The notes under the pieces were generated by a model. That model was not told the origin of the DNA, ran no database searches, and saw only the letters and a program-made list of their open reading frames with translations. Positions 16,629 through 25,050 of a stretch of 64,000 nucleotides of DNA are shown here, piece by piece (position 1 is the stretch's first letter; every line of letters starts with the position of its first letter). Source of the stretch: VYFG01 sp964403545 (GTDB taxonomy: Bacteria; Pseudomonadota; Gammaproteobacteria; Arenicellales; Poriferihabitantaceae); the NCBI GenBank assembly GCA_964403545.1, contig CAYOGN010000022.1:19327-83326 (forward strand). The letters are read 5' to 3'. Both the position numbers and the translations under genes were made by a program.

Positions 16629-17791
16629 GCGCAGCTGATTCCGTTCAATGGACACCCCGTGACAGAATTCTCGGTTTCATCGGTCATCTTCGATTTCAGG
16701 GTTTTGCTATCGGCATCGGTGAGTCGGTGGATATATTGCGAGCTATTGGTGCATCAAACAGCCTCCATGCCGGGGTTGCCAAATCCGTCCTGAGGACATT
16801 GTGTTGCAGGAATCTTGATGACTGGCAGCGATTCGATCAATATTACGATGGTTACTGGTATTCCGATAAATTACCTCCTGCAGCCCAGGGGGTAGTAGCA
16901 CGAATAGATGCGCGACAGCGCTATTCTGCAATGGCTGGCATGGCTGGAGCCAGTAGTCAATCCCGGGTTGCTGATGAGGCGGACAATAATTGCGTCGACA
17001 ATGAATCTGAAAGCAGGGGTGCCGGGCGTCAGCGAACCATCGGCAAGGCGGACTTTCGGTTTCTCGGTGATGCTGCAGCAATGCGCGAAGCCGGTAATCT
17101 GGCGGAACAACTCGGCCTGCAACTACGCAAAAGCTTATCGAGACGCAGGCAAGGGTCATCGTCCGGTGGACAGCTGGATATGCGGCGAACCTTGCGCCGC
17201 AGTCTTGCGACCGGGGGGTTCCCTGCCCATCTGCGATTCACTAAACGCAAGCTCGCTCCCTTGCATATGGTCATTCTGCATGACGTTTCCCACTCCATGA
17301 CCTGGAACAACCCGTTGCTGTTTCGTTTTGTTCGCGGGCTGGTACAAAATTTCAACAATTCAGTGGCCTATGGGTTTCACACCAGATTATTTCCTATTAC
17401 CCGCTTTCTACGGGAGAGCTCGCTGCAACGCATGCGCACCAGACTGGAGCGGAAAAACGAATTATGGATGGGTGGTACCTGTATCGCCAGGTCGATCCAG
17501 GCTTTTAATCAACGATATCGGGCAAAGGATTTAACCAATAGATCTATCGTCATGATTATCAGTGATGGATTTGACACCGATGACAGATCAATGCTGGAAC
17601 AAGAACTTGCTATTCTGGGAACCGGATCACAAAAACTGCTGTGGCTAAATCCGATGCTTGGCCGTCCCGGAGTAACCCTCGACGCCGCCAGACTTCACCA
17701 TTCCTTGCCAATGGTAGACCGATTTATGCCTGCTAACAGTGTCGACGGGTTGCGTGCGACAATAAAGGAAATTGCCATGTGTGCCCGCTAG
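16625..17791 (+). CDS. CoxE-like protein with VWA domain
   Basis: 388 residues. The C-terminal half is a von Willebrand A domain with a complete MIDAS start DVSHS (Asp220, Ser222, Ser224), preceded by the HMVILH strand, and later the ISDGFDTDD acidic strand. The N-terminal half is the helical region usual in CoxE/YehP-type proteins. Start is GTG at 16625, overlapping the stop of the MoxR gene by four bases, so the two are translationally coupled. Function inferred: substrate adaptor for the MoxR ATPase. Confidence 0.85.
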   Translation: MSAADSVQWTPRDRILGFIGHLRFQGFAIGIGESVDILRAIGASNSLHAGVAKSVLRTLCCRNLDDWQRFDQYYDGYWYSDKLPPAAQGVVARIDARQRYSAMAGMAGASSQSRVADEADNNCVDNESESRGAGRQRTIGKADFRFLGDAAAMREAGNLAEQLGLQLRKSLSRRRQGSSSGGQLDMRRTLRRSLATGGFPAHLRFTKRKLAPLHMVILHDVSHSMTWNNPLLFRFVRGLVQNFNNSVAYGFHTRLFPITRFLRESSLQRMRTRLERKNELWMGGTCIARSIQAFNQRYRAKDLTNRSIVMIISDGFDTDDRSMLEQELAILGTGSQKLLWLNPMLGRPGVTLDAARLHHSLPMVDRFMPANSVDGLRATIKEIAMCAR

Positions 17792-17833
17792 TCAAACCTG
17801 CGGACAACCCATTCGGCAACAGGCGTCCTCTTG

Positions 17834-18148
17834 CTATTTCTTGCTCCGGATCAGTTTTAGCGGGGATAACACGATATAAATTGCGCTGAACGCCAATAGA
17901 ACAAACAGTGTATGCACCACGATACCATCACCATTGATCAGGTTGTAGGCAACGCGGTAGTTTGATGCCAGGTTGATCTGCTGAAACAGACTGACTGAGC
18001 CCAGTTTGATGGTTTCCTGGACGGTCAACAAATACTCCGGGTGTTTGATGATCAGGTAGACCTGACAGGAAAGAGCTAATGTGGAAGTCAGCATCAGGCG
18101 GAAAATAAACAGGGTGAAGCTGGCGATACTCGTCATCAGAATAAGCAA
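17834..18148 (-). CDS. Small membrane protein, unknown function
   Basis: 104 residues with two or three hydrophobic segments (about 3-32 and 75-97) and a basic C-terminus (LKLIRSKK). No family recognised. Leftward, between the convergent CoxE-like gene and the DUF4124-glutaredoxin gene; 63 bases separate it from the latter, so they may be co-transcribed. Confidence 0.45.
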   Translation of the reverse strand: MLILMTSIASFTLFIFRLMLTSTLALSCQVYLIIKHPEYLLTVQETIKLGSVSLFQQINLASNYRVAYNLINGDGIVVHTLFVLLAFSAIYIVLSPLKLIRSKK

Positions 18149-18211
18149 TCGCGAAATAACTTAGTCGCTGAGGAGAATGCCGGGTCAGTATTCTACCGGT
18201 TTGCCCCGGGA

Positions 18212-18682
18212 CTATCCTCTGGCCTGATAAATTTTTTCGAAGGATGCTGGACTGAAGCCAGTTAACTTCTTTCGGCCAACCACAATAATGGGCACACTTC
18301 GGCCATTCAAATTCTTGAAATCGTGCTTGCCCTTATCTGAATGCTCAATATCGTATTCAATAAATGAAATGTTATTCTGTTCAAACCACGTCCGGGCCTG
18401 TTTGCATACACTACACCAGCCGGCACTATAGATGACCACTCTGGAATCTCCAGCATTTTTTGATTCAGTGTCGTCGATTGAGGCACTTGTATAGGCATCA
18501 ATATGAATCTCGAGCTGAGTTGCTGTCGCGTCCGCCGGTAGCTGGTCGCTAAAATTTACCCTGCCATTGTTATCAATCCAACGATAAATTTCAGCTACGG
18601 CAGCCGTGTTGAAGAGCAGTATCAGTACGGCAGCCGATAGTATCCGGCCGAGGGTTTGCTGTAATTTTTGATTTGCCGACAT
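18212..18682 (-). CDS. Exported DUF4124-glutaredoxin fusion protein
   Basis: 156 residues. A signal peptide or anchor (about 12-30) is followed by a short DUF4124 module, recognised by EIYRWIDNNGRVNFSDQLP (31-49), and then a glutaredoxin domain with the redox pair CSVC at 90-93 and the cis-proline segment SVPIIVV. The order DUF4124-Grx is recurrent in gammaproteobacteria. It should act as a thiol-disulfide protein in the periplasm or at the membrane; substrate unknown. Confidence 0.82.
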   Translation of the reverse strand: MSANQKLQQTLGRILSAAVLILLFNTAAVAEIYRWIDNNGRVNFSDQLPADATATQLEIHIDAYTSASIDDTESKNAGDSRVVIYSAGWCSVCKQARTWFEQNNISFIEYDIEHSDKGKHDFKNLNGRSVPIIVVGRKKLTGFSPASFEKIYQARG

Positions 18683-18770
18683 ATTAACCTCACTACAATT
18701 AGTTGATGTAATTCAGTGTCAGTAGTCCATTATTATCGTTGTGTTGGAGTACTGTTAATTCCTGCGGTCA

Positions 18771-19496
18771 CTAGCCACACTTGCTGTCACCACAATTCAG
18801 GCAGGTCATGCAACCGTCCATCATAATGGATGCCTTGACCCTGCATTTATTGCAAAGCGTAGCACTTTCCGGAAATAGATTGTCACTGTCCAGATCTCTG
18901 GTCTGACCAGATTCACGATGCTCAAACTCCTTGCGCTTTTGCTCAATTATTTTCTGCCGATGTAAATCAAGTTCAGGATCCTTGATCATGCCAATCAATT
19001 TAAGGTGGCTCTCGATAGCATCGCCGATCTCTGCTACTAGTGAGGGCATGAATTTACCGCCTTTCTTGAAATAACCCCCCTTTGGGTCGAACACGCTTTG
19101 CAGTTCACTGACCAGAAAAGTGACGTCTCCACCTTTGCGGAAGACCGCCGAAATGATTAACGTCAGTCCGGATATCCACTGGTAATGATCCATATTTTTC
19201 GAGTTGATAAAAATCTCAAACGGCCTTCGTTTTTCATAGGGTGTGTCCGGATTCAGTACCATGTCATTGATGGTGATATAGAAAGCATGCTCGGACACCG
19301 GAGTCTTGATTTTATAGGTGCTGCCGATGAGCATTTCCGGTCGCACCACTTTCTCATGCATCTGGACAATTTTGGACTGCCCCTGATCACCAGTGACGAC
19401 GGCTTGCCGGGTTTCGCCAGAATTTTTTGCTGATTTGGTTTCGGCAACCTTGATTACATCGTAGTCGACAATTTTCTTTTCAATTTTGATACTCAT
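18771..19496 (-). CDS. nrdJb: Class II ribonucleotide reductase, C-terminal subunit NrdJb
   Basis: 241 residues with a TSCPD-type domain and a cysteine-rich tail: CNKCRV and then GCMTCLNCGDSKCG at the extreme C-terminus. In the undivided NrdJ these tail cysteines re-reduce the active site. In Pseudomonas the B12-dependent enzyme is split into NrdJa and NrdJb, and this arrangement matches. It lies 84 bases downstream of nrdJa on the same strand and should be co-transcribed. Confidence 0.88.
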   Translation of the reverse strand: MSIKIEKKIVDYDVIKVAETKSAKNSGETRQAVVTGDQGQSKIVQMHEKVVRPEMLIGSTYKIKTPVSEHAFYITINDMVLNPDTPYEKRRPFEIFINSKNMDHYQWISGLTLIISAVFRKGGDVTFLVSELQSVFDPKGGYFKKGGKFMPSLVAEIGDAIESHLKLIGMIKDPELDLHRQKIIEQKRKEFEHRESGQTRDLDSDNLFPESATLCNKCRVKASIMMDGCMTCLNCGDSKCG

Positions 19497-19580
19497 TTTA
19501 TGTTCTCTGGTGACAAGCCACGCTACTGTGGTTCATTGTTCATATTCTGGATGACTCCTGCCTGACTCACAAATGACAGC

Positions 19581-21752
19581 CTAAAACCGACCGTAATACC
19601 CCTCTTTCAAGGCGTCAAACAAATTCGCCGCGGTATGGGTTTCACCGTCATATTCAATTTCTTCATTGCCCTTGACCTCAACAATATCCCCGTTTTCCAG
19701 GGTAAATTGGTAGGTTGTATTTTCGAGGTCCTGTTCTTTCACCAGGACCCCCTGAAAAACCTCCGGGTTATAACGAAATGTTGTGCATCCCTTGAGGCCT
19801 TTCTCCCAGGCATACTGATAGATATCCTGAAAATCTTTAAATGGAAATTCTGTTGGTACGTTTGCGGTTTTGGAGATTGAAGAATCGATCCACTTTTGGG
19901 CTGCCGCCTGGACGTCCACGTGCTGCTTCGGACTGACATCGTCAGCAGTAACAAAATACTCCGGCAACTTTTCCGTTTCGTTGTCAGACAAAGGGTTCGC
20001 ACCGGGATTTATCAAATGTCGATATGCCAGCAGTTCATAAGAGAAAACGTCAACCTTTTCCTTCGACTTCTTGCCTTCGCGGATAACATTGCGGCTATAC
20101 ATATGCCCGAACGATGGCTCGATACCGTTACTCGCATTATTTCCCAGCGACAGACTAATGGTGCCAGTGGGTGCGATTGAAGTATGGTGGGTGTAGCGAC
20201 AGCCCTGTTGAGCAATTTTGTCTCGCAACCCGATGGGGAACTGCTGCATATAGCGACTGTAGCGTCCCATCAATACCATACCTTTGACCAGGTCACCGAT
20301 TTTGTAGCCGTCCTGTATCATTTCGGGGCGTTTGGCCAGCATCTCCGAGGTGACACTGAATTCCTGCTCTAGTACGGGCGCCGATCCTTTCTCCGCGGCC
20401 AGTTCAATGCCGGTCTCCCAGCCAATCAGCGCCATTTGATGTGCTACTTTTTCGGTAAATGCCAATGATTTTTTACTGCCATACTTCATCTTCAGCATGG
20501 TCAGGGTTGAACCAAGGCCAAGAAAACCCATGCCATGGCGGCGCTTAGCGATTATTTCCTCACGTTGCTTTGCCAGTGGCAGACCATTTATTTCGACCAC
20601 GTTATCCAGCATTCTGGAAAATATTGCTACTACTTTGCGGTACTTGTCCCAATCAAATTGCGCCTGATCAGTAAACGCATGTTCGACGAATCGAGTCAGA
20701 TTAACCGAGCCCAGTAAGCAGGCTCCATAGGGTGGCAATGGTTGTTCGCCACAGGGATTGGTTGCACGAATATTCTCGCAGAACCAGTTATTGTTCATTT
20801 CATTGATGCGATCCACCAGGATAAAACCAGGTTCCGCATAATCATATGTGGAAGCCATAATCTGATTCCACAAATTACGCGCCGGAATTGTTTTGTACAC
20901 CCGGCATGCTACCTGCCCCTTGTCGTTGGTGGTGTAACTATCTGTGATTGCCCAGTTTCGCCAGATGATTTCAAACCGGTCATCGTCAATTTCATGCTGG
21001 GTGGCCGGAAAAGACAGTGGCCAGCCGGCATCTGCCCTCACGGCCTCCATAAACTCATCGGTAATCAAACAGGACAAATTAAACTGGCGTAGCCTGCCAT
21101 CTTCGCGTTTCGCCCGCACAAAGTCCTGGATATCCGGGTGGCTGATGTCAAATGTTCCCATCTGGGCACCGCGGCGACCGCCGGCAGATGAGACGGTAAA
21201 ACACATGGAATCAAAAATATCCATGAATGAAAGAGGTCCCGAAGTGTATGCGCCGGCGCCACTGACAAATGCGCCCCTGGGACGCAAGGTTGAAAACTCA
21301 TAGCCAATTCCGCAACCCGCTTTAAGCGTCAGGCCTGCTTCGTGCACCGAATGCAACACCCCATCCATGGAATCAGGGATGATAGTGGATACAGTACAGT
21401 TGATGGTACTGGTGGCTGGCTTGTGGGCCAGTGCACCGGCGTTTGAGGTAATACGGCCCGCGGGAATGGCGCCATTTTGCAGCGCCCAGATAAATTTGCG
21501 CTGCCATTCCTGACGCTTCTCCTTACTGGTTTCTACTTCGGCCAGGGCGCAGGCAACCCGACTGAAGGTATCCTCAATGGTCGTATCCACTGGTTCGCCT
21601 TCCATTGTCTTAAGGCGGTATTTCTTGTCCCAGATATCCACCGAGGCGGTTTGCAGTGCCAACTGACCAAGTGCGTTGCCGGTAATTTCCTGCATTGACG
21701 GACTGGACCCATTTTGGCTGTCATGTTCGGTGGCGGTATTGGCCATCTTCAT
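19581..21752 (-). CDS. nrdJa: Adenosylcobalamin-dependent ribonucleoside-diphosphate reductase, catalytic subunit NrdJa
   Basis: 723 residues, covering the ten-stranded RNR barrel. The active-site signatures are visible: NPCGEQPLPP (thiyl-radical Cys and Glu), and the FDISHPDIQDFVRAKR and SVNLTRF segments. It reduces ribonucleotides to deoxyribonucleotides with coenzyme B12 as radical source, in an oxygen-independent manner, and depends on NrdJb for turnover. Upstream (21902-21949) two NrdR boxes 31-32 bp apart indicate control by NrdR. No cobalamin riboswitch was seen in the 425-base leader. The start ATG at 21752 follows a GAGGAAATGAGAGT region. Confidence 0.92.
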   Translation of the reverse strand: MKMANTATEHDSQNGSSPSMQEITGNALGQLALQTASVDIWDKKYRLKTMEGEPVDTTIEDTFSRVACALAEVETSKEKRQEWQRKFIWALQNGAIPAGRITSNAGALAHKPATSTINCTVSTIIPDSMDGVLHSVHEAGLTLKAGCGIGYEFSTLRPRGAFVSGAGAYTSGPLSFMDIFDSMCFTVSSAGGRRGAQMGTFDISHPDIQDFVRAKREDGRLRQFNLSCLITDEFMEAVRADAGWPLSFPATQHEIDDDRFEIIWRNWAITDSYTTNDKGQVACRVYKTIPARNLWNQIMASTYDYAEPGFILVDRINEMNNNWFCENIRATNPCGEQPLPPYGACLLGSVNLTRFVEHAFTDQAQFDWDKYRKVVAIFSRMLDNVVEINGLPLAKQREEIIAKRRHGMGFLGLGSTLTMLKMKYGSKKSLAFTEKVAHQMALIGWETGIELAAEKGSAPVLEQEFSVTSEMLAKRPEMIQDGYKIGDLVKGMVLMGRYSRYMQQFPIGLRDKIAQQGCRYTHHTSIAPTGTISLSLGNNASNGIEPSFGHMYSRNVIREGKKSKEKVDVFSYELLAYRHLINPGANPLSDNETEKLPEYFVTADDVSPKQHVDVQAAAQKWIDSSISKTANVPTEFPFKDFQDIYQYAWEKGLKGCTTFRYNPEVFQGVLVKEQDLENTTYQFTLENGDIVEVKGNEEIEYDGETHTAANLFDALKEGYYGRF

Positions 21753-21794
21753 ACTCTCATTTCCTCTTTACTCCTCAATCTTGCCTGTCAAATC

Positions 21795-21822
21795 ATTATG
21801 GTACCTCCCTGTCTTTTGTCAA
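21795..21822 (-). promoter_or_regulatory. Candidate sigma-70 promoter of nrdJab
   Basis: On the minus strand: -35 TTGACA (21817-21822, perfect), 16-base spacer, -10 CATAAT (21795-21800, 5/6). Transcription would begin about 35 bases before the nrdJa start. The NrdR boxes lie about 80-130 bases further upstream. Confidence 0.55.
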
Positions 21823-21901
21823 ATTACCTAATTCAGAAGTTTCCTTACCTCTTTTTGCCAACCTGCTGATTTTCCCGAATAAATTTTTTAATAAATTCGA
21901 A

Positions 21902-21949
21902 AACTACATATAGTGTTGAATGATCGATATTAAACCCAATATGTGGGAT
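21902..21949 (-). promoter_or_regulatory. Pair of NrdR boxes upstream of nrdJab
   Basis: On the minus strand the proximal box reads AACACTATATGTAGTT (21902-21917), close to the NrdR consensus ACACWATATATWGTGT. The distal, weaker box (21934-21949) has the dyad CCCA/TGGG around an ATAT core. Their centres are 31-32 bp apart, the three-turn spacing typical of NrdR tandem sites. NrdR represses RNR genes when dATP is plentiful. Confidence 0.7.
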
Positions 21950-21952
21950 TCG

Positions 21953-22177
21953 TCAAAGAAAATTTCCAAATCCTGTATTTTCAAAGGTTTATCAAAGCAG
22001 ACCAAACCCGGATTTTCCCTGCTTTGGGGTTTTGTTTCGATTCAGAAGGCGGGGTTGACTGGAAACAGGTGAAAATCGGGCCCGGACAGAATCCAAAATC
22101 GCAATAATTCGGTTAGGTAACATGAGCGCAGCAATTGTGGTTAAATCCATATTGATCAAATTGAGAACGCCCCCTGG
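21953..22177. other. Remaining intergenic sequence between nrdJab and rimB
   Basis: This 225-base part of the divergent gap, beyond the NrdR boxes, must hold the promoter for rimB-rimK. I did not find a hexamer pair good enough to name, nor any structured element. Confidence 0.4.
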
Positions 22178-22645
22178 ATGAAGCAAGTCAAAGCCAGACC
22201 AGTACTCGGCTGGCGAGAATGGGTCGCTTTGCCTGACCTCGGTATTGAAATAATCAAAGCCAAAGTGGATACTGGTGCACGCACATCGGCACTGAATGCC
22301 GTCTCCATGGAAGAATTTGTCCAGGATGGAGAGGCCATGGTGAGATTCGAGGTGCTCGTCAGGGGCAGTGGGCAAACTCGTGAAGGCAGGTTCTTTTGTC
22401 GAGCGCCTGTGGTCGATAGTCGTGAAGTCACTAATTCCGGCGGTCACAGGGAACACAGAATTGTGATCATTACCCGGCTTCAAATTGGAATGGCATTCGA
22501 GCAGGTGGAGATCACACTCACAAACCGTGGATCGATGAAATTTCCCATGCTGATCGGGAGATCGGCCATTCGACGTCGCTACCTGGTCAATCCGGGACGC
22601 TCATATCTGGCTGGTAAACCTGGCGTTGGTGAACCAGCTGGATAG
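22178..22645 (+). CDS. rimB: RimB-type retropepsin-like protease (ATP-dependent zinc protease family)
   Basis: 155 residues. The aspartic-protease-like motif KVDTGARTSAL (Asp31) and the C-terminal MLIGRSAIRRRYLV define the RimB/RloA (DUF785) family. In Pseudomonas fluorescens RimB acts with RimK, the glutamate ligase modifying ribosomal protein S6. Here it directly precedes rimK (34 bases), supporting a shared role in S6 modification. Start ATG 22178. Confidence 0.85.
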   Translation: MKQVKARPVLGWREWVALPDLGIEIIKAKVDTGARTSALNAVSMEEFVQDGEAMVRFEVLVRGSGQTREGRFFCRAPVVDSREVTNSGGHREHRIVIITRLQIGMAFEQVEITLTNRGSMKFPMLIGRSAIRRRYLVNPGRSYLAGKPGVGEPAG

Positions 22646-22679
22646 TATAAATGTTACTGCAATCAAACCAGATCAAATT

Positions 22680-23591
22680 ATGAATATAGCAATTCTGTCG
22701 CGCAACAAAGCCTTGTATTCAACCCGTCGACTGGTAGAGGCGGCCGAGCTGAAAGGGCATGGTATCCAGGTACTGGACCACTTGCGCTGTTTTATGGACA
22801 TCACTTCCGATAAGCCCACCATTCATTATGGTAGCAATGAATTTAGTGGCGGAGACTTTGATGCGGTTATTCCACGGATTGGTGCTTCGGTGACTTTTTA
22901 TGGCACCGCCATCGTGCGCCAATTTGAAATGATGAACGTTTACAGTGTCAATGAATCGGTGGCGATTACCCGTTCACGAGATAAATTGCGATCGCTGCAA
23001 TTATTGTCGCGCAAAGGAGTAGGTATGCCGACAACGGCATTCGCCCACTCGGTCAAGGATGTGGATTCTGTGATCGCCGAGGTGGGCGGCGCGCCCCTCG
23101 TGATCAAATTGCTTGAAGGGACCCAGGGTAAAGGGGTGGTGCTGGCAGAAACCCAAAAAGCGGCCGAAAGCGTTATCCAGGCCTTTATGCGGGTCAAGGC
23201 AAATATCCTGGTTCAGGAGTTTATCAAGGAGTCCAGTGGAAGTGACCTCAGGTGCCTGGTAGTGGGTGGCAAGGTAATTGCGGCGATGGAACGAACAGCG
23301 CCACCCGGAGAGTTTCGTTCCAATCTGCACCGGGGAGGTAGTGCACAACTGGTTAAACTCTCACCCGCGGAACGGCGTACTGCGATCAAGGCCGCAACTG
23401 CCATGGGGCTCAATGTCTGTGGTGTGGACATATTGCGGTCTGATCGGGGGCCTCTGGTTATGGAGGTAAATTCGTCTCCGGGATTGCAGGGTATCGAAAA
23501 AGCCACAGGCAGGGATGTTGCCGGGATGATCATCGATTTCACCGTTGCCAATGCCAAACCAAAGAGAACCAAAACCCGTGGTAAAGGCTAA
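22680..23591 (+). CDS. rimK: RimK, ribosomal protein S6--L-glutamate ligase
   Basis: 303 residues from the ATG at 22680 (MNIAILSRN..., the usual N-terminus). ATP-grasp ligase: PLVIKLLEGTQGKGVVLAE nucleotide-binding loop, RCLVVGGKVIAAMER, and the metal-binding VMEVNSSPGLQGIE. RimK adds glutamates to the C-terminus of ribosomal protein S6. The downstream AstE-like gene overlaps its 3' end by 41 bases in another frame, so the three genes 22178-24618 form a tight operon. Confidence 0.92.
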   Translation: MNIAILSRNKALYSTRRLVEAAELKGHGIQVLDHLRCFMDITSDKPTIHYGSNEFSGGDFDAVIPRIGASVTFYGTAIVRQFEMMNVYSVNESVAITRSRDKLRSLQLLSRKGVGMPTTAFAHSVKDVDSVIAEVGGAPLVIKLLEGTQGKGVVLAETQKAAESVIQAFMRVKANILVQEFIKESSGSDLRCLVVGGKVIAAMERTAPPGEFRSNLHRGGSAQLVKLSPAERRTAIKAATAMGLNVCGVDILRSDRGPLVMEVNSSPGLQGIEKATGRDVAGMIIDFTVANAKPKRTKTRGKG

Positions 23592-24618
23592 AAACAGTTC
23601 TTTCTTCATTGCTGGTGAGGAGGTCCGGGCTGGTCAGAAACGTGTTATCAATCTGCCATTGCCCAGTTTGTATACCATGCAGAGCGCGCTCAGTCTGGCG
23701 GTGCATGTTGTCAATGGCAGGCAACCGGGTCCAAAACTGTTTGTTTGCGCCGCCCTCCATGGCGATGAAATTAATGGTGTGGAAATTGTCAGGCGACTAT
23801 TCAAGCGCAAGGCAATCGACGATATCAGGGGGACGCTGATTGCCATCCCTATCGTTAATGTGTTCGGCATTGTCCAGCATTCGAGATATCTGCCCGATGG
23901 TCGCGATTTAAACAGGTCATTTCCGGGCACGGAAAAAGGGTCATTGGCGTCACGACTCGCTTATGTATTCACTGAGCAAATTGTCAAGCAGTGTACCCAT
24001 GGAATTGATCTGCACGCTGCAGGCGGTCACAGAATAAATCTGCCACAAATTCGGGCCAATCTGGACGATCCTGCGACTCTGGCGCTAGCCAGATCTTTTG
24101 GTGTCCCGGTCGTGATCAATTCACGCCTGCGAGATGGCTCGCTAAGAGAAGCTGCGGGTGAACTGGGGCTGCCGATGCTGGTATATGAAGCAGGTGAGTC
24201 TCTTCGATTTAACCCTTTTGCAATTCGCGCCGGTGTGCAGGGTCTGATATCTGTTATGCGCTATCTGGAAATGTTACCGGAGGTGCGGCAGAAGCAAAAA
24301 ACCTCGGAACCCTTTGTCTCCCATACCAGCAACTGGGTGCGAGCCCCAACCAGCGGAATATTGCACAACCACCGTGCCCTGGGAGACAAGGTGGCAAGCG
24401 GCGAATTGCTCGGCCTGATCTCTGACCCATCCGATTGCATCGAGGATACGAAGGAAGAAATTCGCACCCCGGTAGACGGTATTGTTATTGGCCACACCCG
24501 ATTGCCGCTGGTCAATGAAGGCGATGCATTATTTCACATTGCGAGTTTTGACGATGCCGGTGAAGTGGCAGCCGGGCTTGAATCATTTCAGTATCAGGAG
24601 CCAGGGTTGATTGAGTAG
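23551..24618 (+). CDS. Succinylglutamate desuccinylase/aspartoacylase-family zinc enzyme
   Basis: 355 residues from ATG 23551 (a TTG at 23545 is also in frame). Zinc ligands: LHGDEING (His70, Glu73) and DLHAAGG (His155); RDLNRSFPG matches the family substrate loop. It also has a C-terminal beta domain of about 90 residues with RAPTSGILH and TPVDGIVIG repeats, resembling a biotinyl/lipoyl-like fold. The family removes acyl groups or terminal residues from small amide substrates. The consistent position after rimK, including a 41-base overlap, suggests it may trim or process glutamate tails, but this is inference. Confidence 0.85.
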   Translation: MPNQREPKPVVKAKNSSFFIAGEEVRAGQKRVINLPLPSLYTMQSALSLAVHVVNGRQPGPKLFVCAALHGDEINGVEIVRRLFKRKAIDDIRGTLIAIPIVNVFGIVQHSRYLPDGRDLNRSFPGTEKGSLASRLAYVFTEQIVKQCTHGIDLHAAGGHRINLPQIRANLDDPATLALARSFGVPVVINSRLRDGSLREAAGELGLPMLVYEAGESLRFNPFAIRAGVQGLISVMRYLEMLPEVRQKQKTSEPFVSHTSNWVRAPTSGILHNHRALGDKVASGELLGLISDPSDCIEDTKEEIRTPVDGIVIGHTRLPLVNEGDALFHIASFDDAGEVAAGLESFQYQEPGLIE

Positions 24619-24690
24619 TGACGCTGCAATTGCAAATGCGCCCTGATACGCTACACTGCTTCGATCTGCACCAATCGTGAGGAAGATTTT

Positions 24691-24924
24691 ATGTTGGAGC
24701 TTCGGCCAAATTGTGAGTGTTGTGACCAGGATTTACCGCCGGAATCGAAAGAGGCGGTTATTTGTACGTTTGAGTGCACGTTTTGCATAACCTGTTCAAA
24801 CAATATTCTCGATCACATATGTCCTAATTGTGGTGGAAACCTGGTCCAGCGCCCGGTCAGGCCTTACGCGTTGCTAAAGAACAATCCGGCATCAACCAAA
24901 CGCGTTTTAAAAGAGGCTGGCTGA
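24691..24924 (+). CDS. DUF1272 zinc-ribbon-like small protein
   Basis: 77 residues with a dense cysteine pattern: CECCDQDLPP, CTFECTFC..C and CPNCGG, the arrangement of DUF1272 proteins. Likely binds zinc; function unknown. Start ATG 24691, preceded by GTGAGGAAG, a good ribosome binding site. Confidence 0.8.
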   Translation: MLELRPNCECCDQDLPPESKEAVICTFECTFCITCSNNILDHICPNCGGNLVQRPVRPYALLKNNPASTKRVLKEAG

Positions 24925-25050
24925 TCCTGTCAATTCGCGCCGGGCACCAGTTTCACCAGAGTATGATATCAGTCATATCGGAAACGAAAACAGGTTGCGG
25001 AAATTTTAAATTCGCGAGGCATTCCGATCCGGAAAATGAGTAATTTAAAG

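Noticed and set aside
21753..21953. Cobalamin riboswitch upstream of B12-dependent nrdJa
   Set aside because: No B12-box-like sequence or suitable folding was visible; a covariance-model search would settle it.
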